Shown here: positions 8,390 to 16,915 of the stretch, piece by piece
How the letters are laid out: each line of letters begins with the position of its first letter
Position numbering within the stretch: the stretch's first letter is position 1
Source: Microbacterium keratanolyticum
Lineage (GTDB): Bacteria; Actinomycetota; Actinomycetes; Actinomycetales; Microbacteriaceae
Length of the DNA: 64,000 nucleotides
NCBI RefSeq assembly: GCF_016907255.1
Contig: NZ_JAFBBQ010000001.1
Coordinates: forward strand, 2,976,001 to 3,040,000
Direction: 5' to 3'
The notes under the pieces: generated by a model
What the model was told of the DNA's origin: nothing
Seen by the model: only the letters and a program-made list of their open reading frames with translations
Databases searched by the model: none
Translations under genes and position numbers: made by a program

Positions 8390-10845
8390 CTGCGTCGCGA
8401 AGCGGCTACTCGGCCGAAGAGGACGCACGCGAGCATCCCCATACGGCCGCATTCGCTGCGGCGCAGCAGTTCGCCCTCGATCCTTTCCAGGTGGCCGCCT
8501 GTCATTCCCTTGAGCGAGGGCGCAGCGTGCTCGTCGCGGCCCCTACCGGAGCAGGCAAGACGGTCGTGGGTGAGTTCGGCATCCACCTCGCGATGCAGAC
8601 GCCCTCCGACAAGGCGTTCTACACGACCCCGATCAAGGCGCTCTCCAATCAGAAGTTCCGCGAGCTCGTCGAGGTGTACGGCGCCGATCAGGTCGGACTG
8701 CTGACGGGCGACACCAACATCAACGGCAACGCGCGCATCGTGGTCATGACGACCGAGGTGCTGCGCAACATGCTGTACGCCGACTCCTCGGCTCTCGATC
8801 ACCTCCGCTACGTGATCATGGACGAAGTCCATTACCTCGCTGATCGCTTCCGCGGTGCGGTGTGGGAAGAGGTCATCATCCATCTTCCTGCGGCCGTCCG
8901 ACTCATCTCCTTGAGCGCGACGGTGTCGAACGCAGAAGAGTTCGGGGACTGGCTCGACACCGTGCGCGGTGACACAGATGTCATCGTCTCGGAGACGCGT
9001 CCGGTTCCCCTTGAGCAGCACGTGCTGGCAGGGGACGAACTGCTCCCGCTGTTCGATGATCGCTCCGGCGCCTCACATCAGCAGGTGAATCAGGCGCTCC
9101 TGCGTCTCGGGTCATCCAGTGGCGGACGTGGCGACCGCAACCGGGGATACTCGCCGCGAGATCGCGGGAGTCGTGGGCCGCGCCGTGGCCACGACGCGCG
9201 CGCGGAGTCTCGATTCGGCGGGCGCCGCATCGAGCGGATGGATCGCCCCCATGTCGTGCGGATGCTGGAGAACGCGAACCTCCTGCCCGCGATCTTCTTC
9301 ATCTTCAGCCGGGTCGGCTGCGATGCGGCCGTGCAGCAGGTGCGCCGCTCGGGGCTGCGTCTGACGAACGCAGAGGAGCGGGCGGAGATCCGCCGCGTCG
9401 CCAACGAGAGAATGCACGGCTTCGACGAGAACGACCTCATCGTCCTCGGCTACGGCGAGTGGCTCGACAGCCTGGAGCGCGGAATCGCCGCGCACCATGC
9501 CGGGCTGCTTCCCGCGTTCAAGGAGATCATCGAGGTTCTCTTCAAGCGCAAGCTCGTGAGAGTCGTGTTCGCGACCGAGACGCTGGCGCTCGGTATCAAC
9601 ATGCCGGCGCGCACCGTGGTCCTCGAGAAGATGGACAAGTTCAACGGCGAGGCGCGCGTTCCGATCACATCGGGGGAGTACACCCAGTTCACCGGTCGTG
9701 CCGGGCGTCGGGGCATCGATGTCGAGGGCCACGCGGTTGTGCAGTGGAGCCCGGGGCTCGACCCGCAGGCCGTGGCATCCCTCGCCTCCCGACGGACCTA
9801 CCCGCTGAACTCAAGCTTCCGGCCGACCTACAACATGGCCGTGAACCTGATCGACCGATTCGGACGGGAGCGCGCCCGCGAGATCCTCGAGTCCTCGTTC
9901 GCACAGTTTCAAGCCGACCGCGCCGTCGTTGGGCTCGCGCGAAAGGTGCGGGACGCCGAAGAATCCCTCGCGGGGTACCGCGCATCGATGGCGTGCGAGT
10001 ACGGCGATTTCACTGAGTATTCGGCGATTCGTCGTGAGCTGACTGATCTCGAGAAGAAGGGCCGCACGGAAGGTCATGTCTCGCGGGCGATTCGCGAGAA
10101 GCGCGCACGCAAGGTCGAGTCGCTCCGAACGCGGATGAAGCGCCACCCCTGTCACTCCTGCCCTGACCGGGAGACGCACGCGCGCTGGGCCGAGCGCTAT
10201 TGGAAGCTCAAGCGCGAGACAGACCGCACTCGTCGACAGATCGAGACGCGCACAGGCACAGTGGCGCGCATCTTCGACCGCGTCGTCGATGTGCTGGAAG
10301 CAGTCTCGTATGTGCGCGGCACCGGAGACGAGATCGAACTGACCGAGGCCGGGCGCACGATGCAGCGCATCTACGGTGAGCGCGACCTCCTGGTCGCTGA
10401 AGCTCTGCGGCTCGGACTCTGGGAGGGGCTGGACGCCCCCTCTCTCGCCGCGATGGCATGCTGCCTGGTCTACGAACCTCGCCGCGACGAGGCCACTGAC
10501 GGCAGTCGTGGCCTGCCGAGGGGGAAGTTCCTCCAGGCGTGGGACAAGACGCAGACGCTCTGGGCACAGCTCGACGACCTGGAACAGGATCATCGCCTCC
10601 CGGGTACCGAGCAGCCGTCTGCAGGGCTCGCCAGCGCCATGCACGCCTGGGCGCGTGGAGTCTCGCTGGATCGCGTGCTCCAGGATGCCGACATGGCAGC
10701 CGGAGACTTCGTCCGCTGGACCAAGCAGACCATCGATCTGCTCGATCAGCTCTCGATCGTCGCACCCGACATCGCTCTGGCCCGCACTGCGCGGCATGCC
10801 CTCGACGGTGTGCGCCGCGGCATCGTCGCCTACTCCTCGATGTGA
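8386..10845 (+). CDS. helY: Ski2/Mtr4-type DEAD-box helicase HelY
   Basis: This 819-residue superfamily-2 RNA helicase is of the actinobacterial HelY type, probably acting in RNA processing or decay. It shows Walker A APTGAGKT (about residues 52-59), the DEVH box in MDEVHYLADRF, motif III SLSATV, and motif VI QFTGRAGRRG. A glycine/arginine-rich insert near residues 245-285 separates the RecA domains. The C-terminal half carries the ratchet and DSHCT-like domains. It follows tatC with a 4-bp overlap, as in other actinobacteria. Confidence 0.92.
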   Translation: MTASRSGYSAEEDAREHPHTAAFAAAQQFALDPFQVAACHSLERGRSVLVAAPTGAGKTVVGEFGIHLAMQTPSDKAFYTTPIKALSNQKFRELVEVYGADQVGLLTGDTNINGNARIVVMTTEVLRNMLYADSSALDHLRYVIMDEVHYLADRFRGAVWEEVIIHLPAAVRLISLSATVSNAEEFGDWLDTVRGDTDVIVSETRPVPLEQHVLAGDELLPLFDDRSGASHQQVNQALLRLGSSSGGRGDRNRGYSPRDRGSRGPRRGHDARAESRFGGRRIERMDRPHVVRMLENANLLPAIFFIFSRVGCDAAVQQVRRSGLRLTNAEERAEIRRVANERMHGFDENDLIVLGYGEWLDSLERGIAAHHAGLLPAFKEIIEVLFKRKLVRVVFATETLALGINMPARTVVLEKMDKFNGEARVPITSGEYTQFTGRAGRRGIDVEGHAVVQWSPGLDPQAVASLASRRTYPLNSSFRPTYNMAVNLIDRFGRERAREILESSFAQFQADRAVVGLARKVRDAEESLAGYRASMACEYGDFTEYSAIRRELTDLEKKGRTEGHVSRAIREKRARKVESLRTRMKRHPCHSCPDRETHARWAERYWKLKRETDRTRRQIETRTGTVARIFDRVVDVLEAVSYVRGTGDEIELTEAGRTMQRIYGERDLLVAEALRLGLWEGLDAPSLAAMACCLVYEPRRDEATDGSRGLPRGKFLQAWDKTQTLWAQLDDLEQDHRLPGTEQPSAGLASAMHAWARGVSLDRVLQDADMAAGDFVRWTKQTIDLLDQLSIVAPDIALARTARHALDGVRRGIVAYSSM

Positions 10846-10855
10846 GGACGAGAAC

Positions 10856-12430
10856 GTGATCACCCCATCGCTGACACCAGTGCGCCCTCCGCTCCCGCTC
10901 TGGCTTGCCGTCGTCGTCGCTGCGTGTGCCGGCGCACTGCTCGATCTCGCGTTCCCGTCGGTCTCCCTCTGGATCGCCGCACCGGTGGCGATCGGTCTTC
11001 TCCTGGTCGCGCTCATGGGGCGGCGCGCCGGTGGTGCGCTGCTGGTGGGCGTCGTGTTCGGGCTGGTCTTCTACCTGCTGCTGGTCTCGTGGACCTCCCG
11101 TTACCTCGGGCCCCTGCCCTGGACCGCCCTGTCCGCGCTCGAAGCTCTGCTCACGGGTGTCGGTCTCATCCCCGTCGCCCTCGCGTATCGGTGGCTTCCT
11201 CGCGCATCGCCGCGTCCCGCCCTGCGTGTACTGCTCGTCGCGACCGCCGTCGCCGCGCTGTGGGTGGGGCGTGAGCTGTTCATCGGAGCCTTCCCCTACG
11301 GAGGGTTCCCGTGGGCCCGCGTCGGCTACACGCTCGTCGACACGCCGGCCGCGATGCTGGCGTCCTGGATCGGTGTGAGTGGTTTGAGCTTCGTCCTGGT
11401 GTTCTTCGTCGCCGCCCTCGTCGAAGTGCTGAGACTCTCGTGGGAGCGGCGGAGCTCGTTCACGCTGCGAGGCCTGGTCCCCGCACTCACCGTGCCGATC
11501 GCCGCTCTCCTTGCACTGCTCCTGGTGCCGGCGTTCCCCACCACCGCAGGCGGCGAACTGCGCGTCGGCGCAGTTCAGGGCAACGGCCCGACCGGATACT
11601 TCGACGCACGGGAGCCCCTGGCCATCATCGCGTCACAGATTGATGCCTCCCGGCCCCTGTTCGGCGAGGATCTTGACCTCCTCGTCTGGCCGGAGGGGAG
11701 CGTCGAAGGGGACCCCTTCCAGAATCCGACCCTTGCGCGGATGCTCTCGCGCGTCGTTGCCCAGGCAGATGCCCCGCTGCTCGCGAACGCAGCAACCGCC
11801 GTCGGCGATCGCTACTTCAACACCTCGTTCCTTTGGGACGTCAGCCGTCCTGCGCCGGCACGCGACGACACCCAGACGCACGCCAAACGGCACCCTGTGC
11901 CGTTCGGTGAGTACGTCCCGGATCGCGCGTTCTTCAACGCGATCGCTCCCGACCTCATCGGGCTCATTCAACGCGAGTACACGCCCGGAACCGATGCCCC
12001 GGTGATGACGCTGGATCACACCGCGATCGGTCTCGCGATCTGTTTCGACGTCATCTATGACGATGTCATCCGTGAGGGGATCAACGGGGGAGCGGAGCTC
12101 CTGGTCTTCCAGACGAACAACGCCGATTTCCGCGGTACGGATGAGAACCTGCAGCAGCTCGCGATTGCGCGGATGCGCGCGATCGAGACGGGACGCACGG
12201 TCGTCAACATCTCGACGGTGGGAACCAGCCAGGTGATTCGCGCGGATGGCTCGACCCAGGCTGCACTGGACGCAGATCGCCCCGGTGCGATGCTCGAGGA
12301 TGTCGAACTTCGCACCGGGGCGACGGCGGGTGTTGTGGTTGCGCCTGTTCTGGAGCCAATCCTGCTCTGGGGCGGGGTGCTCCTCGTGCTTCTCGGGTGG
12401 TTCAGAGCGCGGCGTTCTTCGCGCTCCTAG
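10856..12430 (+). CDS. lnt: Apolipoprotein N-acyltransferase Lnt
   Basis: Lnt adds the third acyl chain to the N-terminal Cys of lipoproteins. The 524-residue protein has about seven hydrophobic segments in its first 220 residues and then a nitrilase domain. The catalytic triad is visible as Glu280 (WPEG), Lys344 (HAKRH) and Cys396 (LAICFD). I chose GTG 10856, 10 bp after helY, because the open frame further upstream lies inside helY. The window also holds lgt and several putative lipoproteins, the substrates of this pathway. Confidence 0.92.
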   Translation: MITPSLTPVRPPLPLWLAVVVAACAGALLDLAFPSVSLWIAAPVAIGLLLVALMGRRAGGALLVGVVFGLVFYLLLVSWTSRYLGPLPWTALSALEALLTGVGLIPVALAYRWLPRASPRPALRVLLVATAVAALWVGRELFIGAFPYGGFPWARVGYTLVDTPAAMLASWIGVSGLSFVLVFFVAALVEVLRLSWERRSSFTLRGLVPALTVPIAALLALLLVPAFPTTAGGELRVGAVQGNGPTGYFDAREPLAIIASQIDASRPLFGEDLDLLVWPEGSVEGDPFQNPTLARMLSRVVAQADAPLLANAATAVGDRYFNTSFLWDVSRPAPARDDTQTHAKRHPVPFGEYVPDRAFFNAIAPDLIGLIQREYTPGTDAPVMTLDHTAIGLAICFDVIYDDVIREGINGGAELLVFQTNNADFRGTDENLQQLAIARMRAIETGRTVVNISTVGTSQVIRADGSTQAALDADRPGAMLEDVELRTGATAGVVVAPVLEPILLWGGVLLVLLGWFRARRSSRS

Positions 12431-12451
12431 CGTCGGCGCACCGTGAGCAGG

Positions 12452-12832
12452 TCAGGCGCTCTTTGCCCGCGTGGGATCTTCGCCTGCGCCACGACGGTCG
12501 CGGATGTAGGCGAGACGCTCTTCCAGGAGCTCTTCGAGTTCGTCGCGCGTGCGACGCTCAAGCAGCATGTCCCAGTGGGAGCGCGCGACCTTCTCCGCGT
12601 TCTCTTCCACGACGACGGACTTGCCGTCGATCTGCAGTCGCGCCTCCGCACCACAGTTTCGGCACTCCCAGGTGGTCGGCGGCTCAGCATCGGCGGCAAA
12701 CATGAGTGTGGTCACGTGGCCGCAGGTCTCGCACGTGTAAATCGTTTCGCGTCGTTCCATGAACACGACGCCCTCTTCGCTCTGTAGGCTCTGGGCGCCG
12801 AGTCGGATGCCGCGCAGGCTGCGATCTGCCAT
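12452..12832 (-). CDS. rbpA: RNA polymerase-binding protein RbpA
   Basis: RbpA is the actinobacterial RNA polymerase partner that binds the principal sigma factor and stabilises the open promoter complex. The 126 residues show the N-terminal RSLRGIRLGAQSLQ tail, a zinc-ribbon-like core with two CxxC pairs (CETC and CRNC, about residues 34-61), and the C-terminal sigma-interaction helix ELEELLEERLAYIRDRR. A GAGAGGACC ribosome-binding site precedes the ATG. It is convergent with lnt, 21 bp apart. Confidence 0.95.
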   Translation of the reverse strand: MADRSLRGIRLGAQSLQSEEGVVFMERRETIYTCETCGHVTTLMFAADAEPPTTWECRNCGAEARLQIDGKSVVVEENAEKVARSHWDMLLERRTRDELEELLEERLAYIRDRRGAGEDPTRAKSA

Positions 12833-12962
12833 TGTGTGGTCCTCTCGTCGTCCTCAGGTATAGCGCGTTAGTCTGTGCGGCACATCAGAGGCGTTGAGTT
12901 CTCGGAGGTATTCACAGCCGATGCTCAGCGGGCACGAGAAAATCCCGAAATATCGCGGAAAA

Positions 12963-13778
12963 TCAGGGTTGTGTGAGAGTCTTCAGCGCCACATCGGCGC
13001 GGTCTGTAACGATCCCATCAGCACCCATTTCGACGAGCCGCTTCATGTCTGCGGGAGCGTTCACTGTCCACACGTGAACCTCCGCACCCATCCTGTGTGC
13101 GGCACGCACGAGGGCGGGGGAGAAGACCCTCACCCCGGCATGACGTTCAGGGATCTGCAAGGCGTCGACGTCGCGGAGCGCGCGTCGGATGAGCGCCGGA
13201 AGGCGCGTATGCGCGGCGCCCAGCGCGCGCACGATCGTGGCCTGCCCCGCGGACGTCGCAGGACGCATCGTGGCTCCGGAACCGAGCGCGGATGACAGTG
13301 CCCGAAGTCGGGTGCGGTCGTCGAAGCTCGTCACCAGGACGCGGTGGGCCTGGGAAGCGACCACGCGCCCGAGCTGCTCAGCGACCTCCGCCGCCTTCAC
13401 GTCGATGTTGAAGTGCACGGTGGGGAAGGCGTCCAGGGCATCCGAAAGGGTGAGCAACCCGCCGTTCTGGGACATGAGGTCTGAGAGCTCCCGCGTCGAG
13501 ACAGCGGAGACCGCCCGGGGGTCGCCGATCACCCGAAGCAGGGTCTCGTCGTGGAACAGGACGACGTCGCCGTCGGAGGTGATGCGACAGTCCGTCTCGA
13601 TGTAGACCGCCCCGACGGCGTGGGCTGCCGCCAGAGCGAGCGCGGTGTTCTCCCAGACGGTGAAGTCGTCGGCACGCGAAAGCGCCGGCGCCTGCGCGTC
13701 TTGCTGCACGGGGGTTGGAAGACCCCGGTGGGCAAGAACGCGCGGCGCCGGCGTCGCGTCGAAATACGGGTGTGTCAC
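12963..13778 (-). CDS. Glycerophosphodiester phosphodiesterase family protein
   Basis: The 271-residue TIM-barrel hydrolase has the GDPD motifs: AHRG near residue 16, the metal-binding E-x-D in IETDCR, and HDETL. The family cleaves glycerophosphodiesters to glycerol-3-phosphate and an alcohol. No signal peptide is visible, so the enzyme should be cytoplasmic. Its ATG overlaps the stop of the SPFH gene by 4 bp, placing it last in an NfeD-SPFH-GDPD operon. Confidence 0.9.
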   Translation of the reverse strand: MTHPYFDATPAPRVLAHRGLPTPVQQDAQAPALSRADDFTVWENTALALAAAHAVGAVYIETDCRITSDGDVVLFHDETLLRVIGDPRAVSAVSTRELSDLMSQNGGLLTLSDALDAFPTVHFNIDVKAAEVAEQLGRVVASQAHRVLVTSFDDRTRLRALSSALGSGATMRPATSAGQATIVRALGAAHTRLPALIRRALRDVDALQIPERHAGVRVFSPALVRAAHRMGAEVHVWTVNAPADMKRLVEMGADGIVTDRADVALKTLTQP

Positions 13779-14701
13779 TCTGCGCGCGGAGGCAGCGGCG
13801 ATCCGCCGGCACGAGGCGTGAAGGCGCCTCCGAAGTTCTTCAGCGCCTCGGAGAACTCGCTCGGGATGATCCAGAGCTTGTTCGACTGACCCTCGCTGAT
13901 CTTGGGCAGCATCTGCAGGTACTGGTACGCGAGGAGCTTGTCATCGGGTGCGCCCTGGTGGATGGCGCTGAAGACGTTCTGAATCGCCTCGGCCTCGCCC
14001 TGAGCACGAAGGACCGCGGCCTGCTTCTCACCCTCTGCACGAAGGATCTCCGCCTGACGCGCACCCTCCGCCTCAAGGATCGCGGATTGCTTAGTACCCT
14101 CCGCGGTGAGGATCGCAGCACGACGATCACGCTCGGCGCGCATCTGCTTCTCCATCGAATCCTGGATGGACAGGGGCGGGTCGATTGCCTTCAGCTCGAC
14201 ACGGCCGACGCGGATGCCCCACTTGCCGGTCGCCTCATCGAGGACGACGCGAAGCTGTCCGTTGATGTTGTCGCGGCTGGTCAGCGCCTCCTCGAGGTTG
14301 AGACCACCGACGACGTTACGGAGCGTGGTCGTGGTGAGCTGCTCAACGGCACCGAGGTAGTTGGCGATCTCGTAGGTGGCGGCGCGCGCGTCGGTCACCT
14401 GGAAGTAGACGACCGTGTCGATCGAGACGACCAGGTTGTCTTCCGTGATCACAGGCTGCGGCGGGAAGGAGACGACCTGCTCTCGCATGTCGATCAGCGG
14501 GCGCAGACGGTCGATGAAGGGCACCAGAAGGTTCAGACCTGGCGTCAGCGTCTTGTGGTAGCGGCCGAGACGCTCGACCACACCTGCTGTGGCCTGCGGA
14601 ACGATTCGGATGGAGCGCGCGACCGTCACCAAGACGAAGATGATGACGGCGATCGCGAGGATCCAGCCGATGGCGGTGGGAATGAAGGATGAATCGTCCA
14701 T
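13775..14701 (-). CDS. SPFH/Band 7 (stomatin-like) membrane protein
   Basis: The 308-residue protein has one N-terminal membrane segment (about residues 8-30), a Band 7 domain (about 35-200) and an Ala/Glu-rich coiled coil (about 185-250, with repeats such as AEGTKQSAILEAEGARQAE). Such proteins form oligomeric scaffolds in membrane microdomains and often pair with NfeD proteins, as here. The C-terminal tail is Pro/Gly-rich. It starts 5 bp after the NfeD stop and overlaps the GDPD start. Confidence 0.92.
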   Translation of the reverse strand: MDDSSFIPTAIGWILAIAVIIFVLVTVARSIRIVPQATAGVVERLGRYHKTLTPGLNLLVPFIDRLRPLIDMREQVVSFPPQPVITEDNLVVSIDTVVYFQVTDARAATYEIANYLGAVEQLTTTTLRNVVGGLNLEEALTSRDNINGQLRVVLDEATGKWGIRVGRVELKAIDPPLSIQDSMEKQMRAERDRRAAILTAEGTKQSAILEAEGARQAEILRAEGEKQAAVLRAQGEAEAIQNVFSAIHQGAPDDKLLAYQYLQMLPKISEGQSNKLWIIPSEFSEALKNFGGAFTPRAGGSPLPPRAE

Positions 14702-14706
14702 GGGGG

Positions 14707-15186
14707 TTACTCCTCGTGGGCGGTAGGACGGACATGAGCGGTGGCGCCCTCGATCGACACGACCGAAACAGGCGTGCCGGGAGGGAGGACGCCGCCGTCG
14801 ACGGCGCGGGCGGTCCAGGTGTCGCCGTTGCTGAGCTTGACCTGGCCGGTGAGGGAGGTCACCTGGAGGAGGACGGTCCCGTGAAGCCCCACGACGGCGT
14901 CGATGTTCGACTTCGTCGGGTCTTCGTTACGGTGCAGGCGTCTCAGCAGTGGCGGACGCAGGAGAAGAATGAGCGCGGCGGCAGCGAGGGCAGCGATGAT
15001 CACCTGAGCCCAGATGGGGAGACCCGTGAGATCGGATGCAAGTCCGAAACCGCTGCCCAGAGCGAGCATCAGGAAAGTGAAGTCCAGCGTCAGCATCTCG
15101 ATCACCAGGAAGAGGGCGATCAAGACGAGCCACCCGATCCACGACCACTCTTCGATGCCTTGCAGAACGGTATTCAGATTGTCCAC
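14707..15186 (-). CDS. NfeD family membrane protein
   Basis: The 159-residue protein has about three hydrophobic segments (residues 14-40 and 45-80) followed by a C-terminal OB-fold-like beta domain of about 60 residues. NfeD proteins are the usual operon partners of stomatin-like SPFH proteins and are thought to support membrane microdomain function. The next gene, 5 bp downstream, encodes exactly such a protein. A pyrimidine-rich plus-strand segment before the ATG reads as GGAGG on the coding strand. Confidence 0.88.
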   Translation of the reverse strand: MDNLNTVLQGIEEWSWIGWLVLIALFLVIEMLTLDFTFLMLALGSGFGLASDLTGLPIWAQVIIAALAAAALILLLRPPLLRRLHRNEDPTKSNIDAVVGLHGTVLLQVTSLTGQVKLSNGDTWTARAVDGGVLPPGTPVSVVSIEGATAHVRPTAHEE

Positions 15187-15318
15187 ACAGCCTCCTTTCC
15201 GTCAACCTACCACGCGGTCGACACGTGCGCCGGGGCCGGGGAACGGCGGTTGATAAGGTGTGCTGTGGCCGTTCGCGCCCGCGTGAAGCCAACAGTTTCG
15301 AACCCATGAGGAGTCATA

Positions 15319-16083
15319 GTGACCCAGCCGCTCGCCCCCGAATCGCTCAATGGAAAGGTCGCCCTCGTGACGGGCTCCTCCCGGGGAATCGGTGCTGACA
15401 CCGTTCGTTACTTCGCCGAGGCCGGCGCGGACGTCGTCATCAACTTCCGCAACAAGGCGCCGCGTGCCGAGAAGCTCGCCAACGAGATCCGCGCTCTGGG
15501 GCGTCGCGCTCTCGTCGTCGGCGCGGACCTCACGGATGAGGCTTCCGTGAAGGCGATGTTCGATGCGGTCGCCGCGGAGTACGGTCGCCTCGACATCCTC
15601 GTCCTCAACGCCTCCGGTGGCATGGAAGCCAACATGGGGGAGGACTACGCACTGACCCTCAACCGGGACGCGCAGCTCAACGTGCTCGACGCGGCATCTC
15701 CGCTGCTGGGGGAGGGCTCGCGCATCGTCTTCGTCACGAGCCATCAGGCCCACTTCATTCGCACGACGCCGACGATGCCCGAGTACGAGCCCGTTGCGCT
15801 CTCGAAGCGCGCGGGCGAAGACGCCCTCCGCGAGCGGATCCCCGGCCTCGCGGAGCGCGGCATCGGTTTCACTGTCGTCTCCGGCGACATGATCGAAGGC
15901 ACCATCACCGCGACGCTGCTCGAGCGCGCGAACCCGGGGGCGATCTCGCAGCGACGTGAGTCGGCCGGACGCCTCTACAACGTGTCCGAGTTCGCCGCGG
16001 AGGTCGCATCCGCTGCTGTCGACCCGGTGCCGGCGGACAACACCCGCCTCATCGGCGACGTGAGCGGATTCGTCGCGGAGTAG
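15319..16083 (+). CDS. SDR family oxidoreductase, atypical active site
   Basis: The 254-residue Rossmann-fold protein has the NAD(P)-binding TGSSRGIG motif (about residues 16-23), the acidic AD turn and NASG, so it belongs to the classical short-chain dehydrogenases. In the active-site stretch YEPVALSK the position four before the Lys is Val, so the usual YxxxK pair is missing; a Tyr lies seven before. Activity is therefore uncertain. The GTG at 15319 follows an AGGAG site. It is a single gene followed by a perfect hairpin. Confidence 0.85.
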   Translation: MTQPLAPESLNGKVALVTGSSRGIGADTVRYFAEAGADVVINFRNKAPRAEKLANEIRALGRRALVVGADLTDEASVKAMFDAVAAEYGRLDILVLNASGGMEANMGEDYALTLNRDAQLNVLDAASPLLGEGSRIVFVTSHQAHFIRTTPTMPEYEPVALSKRAGEDALRERIPGLAERGIGFTVVSGDMIEGTITATLLERANPGAISQRRESAGRLYNVSEFAAEVASAAVDPVPADNTRLIGDVSGFVAE

Positions 16084-16090
16084 GTTTCAC

Positions 16091-16145
16091 CATCGAGAAG
16101 GGCCTTGTCCGATCTGCTGAGGATCAGACAAGGCCCTTCTCGATG
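16091..16145. terminator. Bidirectional hairpin terminator after SDR gene
   Basis: A perfect 19-bp inverted repeat (16091-16109 against 16127-16145, core GAGAAGGGCCTTGTC) is followed inward by one mismatch and a GATC/GATC inner stem. It lies between two convergent genes. The shape, a long stem with a short inner stem across one mismatch, is the same as at 1621-1662. Confidence 0.8.
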
Positions 16146-16158
16146 ACAGGAACTGCGG

Positions 16159-16737
16159 TCAGACCGCCGCGTCGACCTTGCTCGTTGCCTTTCCGAGCGT
16201 GATGGCGCGGACGATCTGCACGATGCCCATCGCGACCAGCGAGATGCCCAGGATGAGCCAGAGCAGCAGTCCGGTGGTGATCGGCGAGAAGAGCACGACG
16301 ATACCGGCGATGATGCTCAGCAGCGCGTAGAGGAGCGTCCACACTCGCGAGCCGTCCGAACCGAGGAGCGTCAGAGCGACGACGCCGTCGATGATCCAGC
16401 TGATACCGACGAAGATCACCACGACAATCGCGAGCGTCGCCGTAGCGGCCTGCAGGTTGGCGAACGCGATGATGCCGGCGACGATGTACAGCAGGCCGAG
16501 GACGATATGGCCGACACGCGCCCATCCGCCCTTCTTCGCGGAGAAGATGCCGAGACCGATGTACACGATTCCGGCGATCACGAGGTATGCAGCGACGATT
16601 CCGGTGATGATGATCGCCGTCTTGACGGGCCACACCAGCAGGACGATTCCCGCGATGAGCGCGATGGCTCCGGAGACGGCCAGTGAGATGCGGATCGACT
16701 TGAACAACGACTGTGCTTCGGCACGCGTGTCAGACAT
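16159..16737 (-). CDS. DUF308 / HdeD-family membrane protein
   Basis: The 192-residue protein has six closely spaced hydrophobic segments and the family look of HdeD-like DUF308 proteins (for example IVLLVWPVKTAIIITGIVAAY near residue 25). HdeD in enterobacteria is linked to acid resistance; the role in actinobacteria is not established. The ATG follows a GGAAGGG site. It is transcribed towards the SDR gene and divergently from the UvrA-like gene. Confidence 0.82.
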   Translation of the reverse strand: MSDTRAEAQSLFKSIRISLAVSGAIALIAGIVLLVWPVKTAIIITGIVAAYLVIAGIVYIGLGIFSAKKGGWARVGHIVLGLLYIVAGIIAFANLQAATATLAIVVVIFVGISWIIDGVVALTLLGSDGSRVWTLLYALLSIIAGIVVLFSPITTGLLLWLILGISLVAMGIVQIVRAITLGKATSKVDAAV

Positions 16738-16915
16738 GGTGAACCCTTCCTGTGAGTGCCCTGTGAGGGCTGATGCTCACACTAGCGCCCGGCTCGCTCG
16801 CTCTGGGGGATTGGCGCTGATTTCGTCGCTCTCCGGGACTATTCTGGTGAGCCGTGAACGCGGCCGTCGTCGTCGCGCCACAACTTCTTCGTCGTCTCAC
16901 CGGAAGCTGACACCT

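Noticed and set aside
10376..10855. Upstream extension of the Lnt frame
   Set aside because: It lies entirely inside helY in another frame; GTG 10856 opens the first membrane segment.
16391..16915. Upstream extension of the UvrA-like frame
   Set aside because: It crosses the DUF308 gene on the other strand and shows no family similarity before the ATG at 16916.
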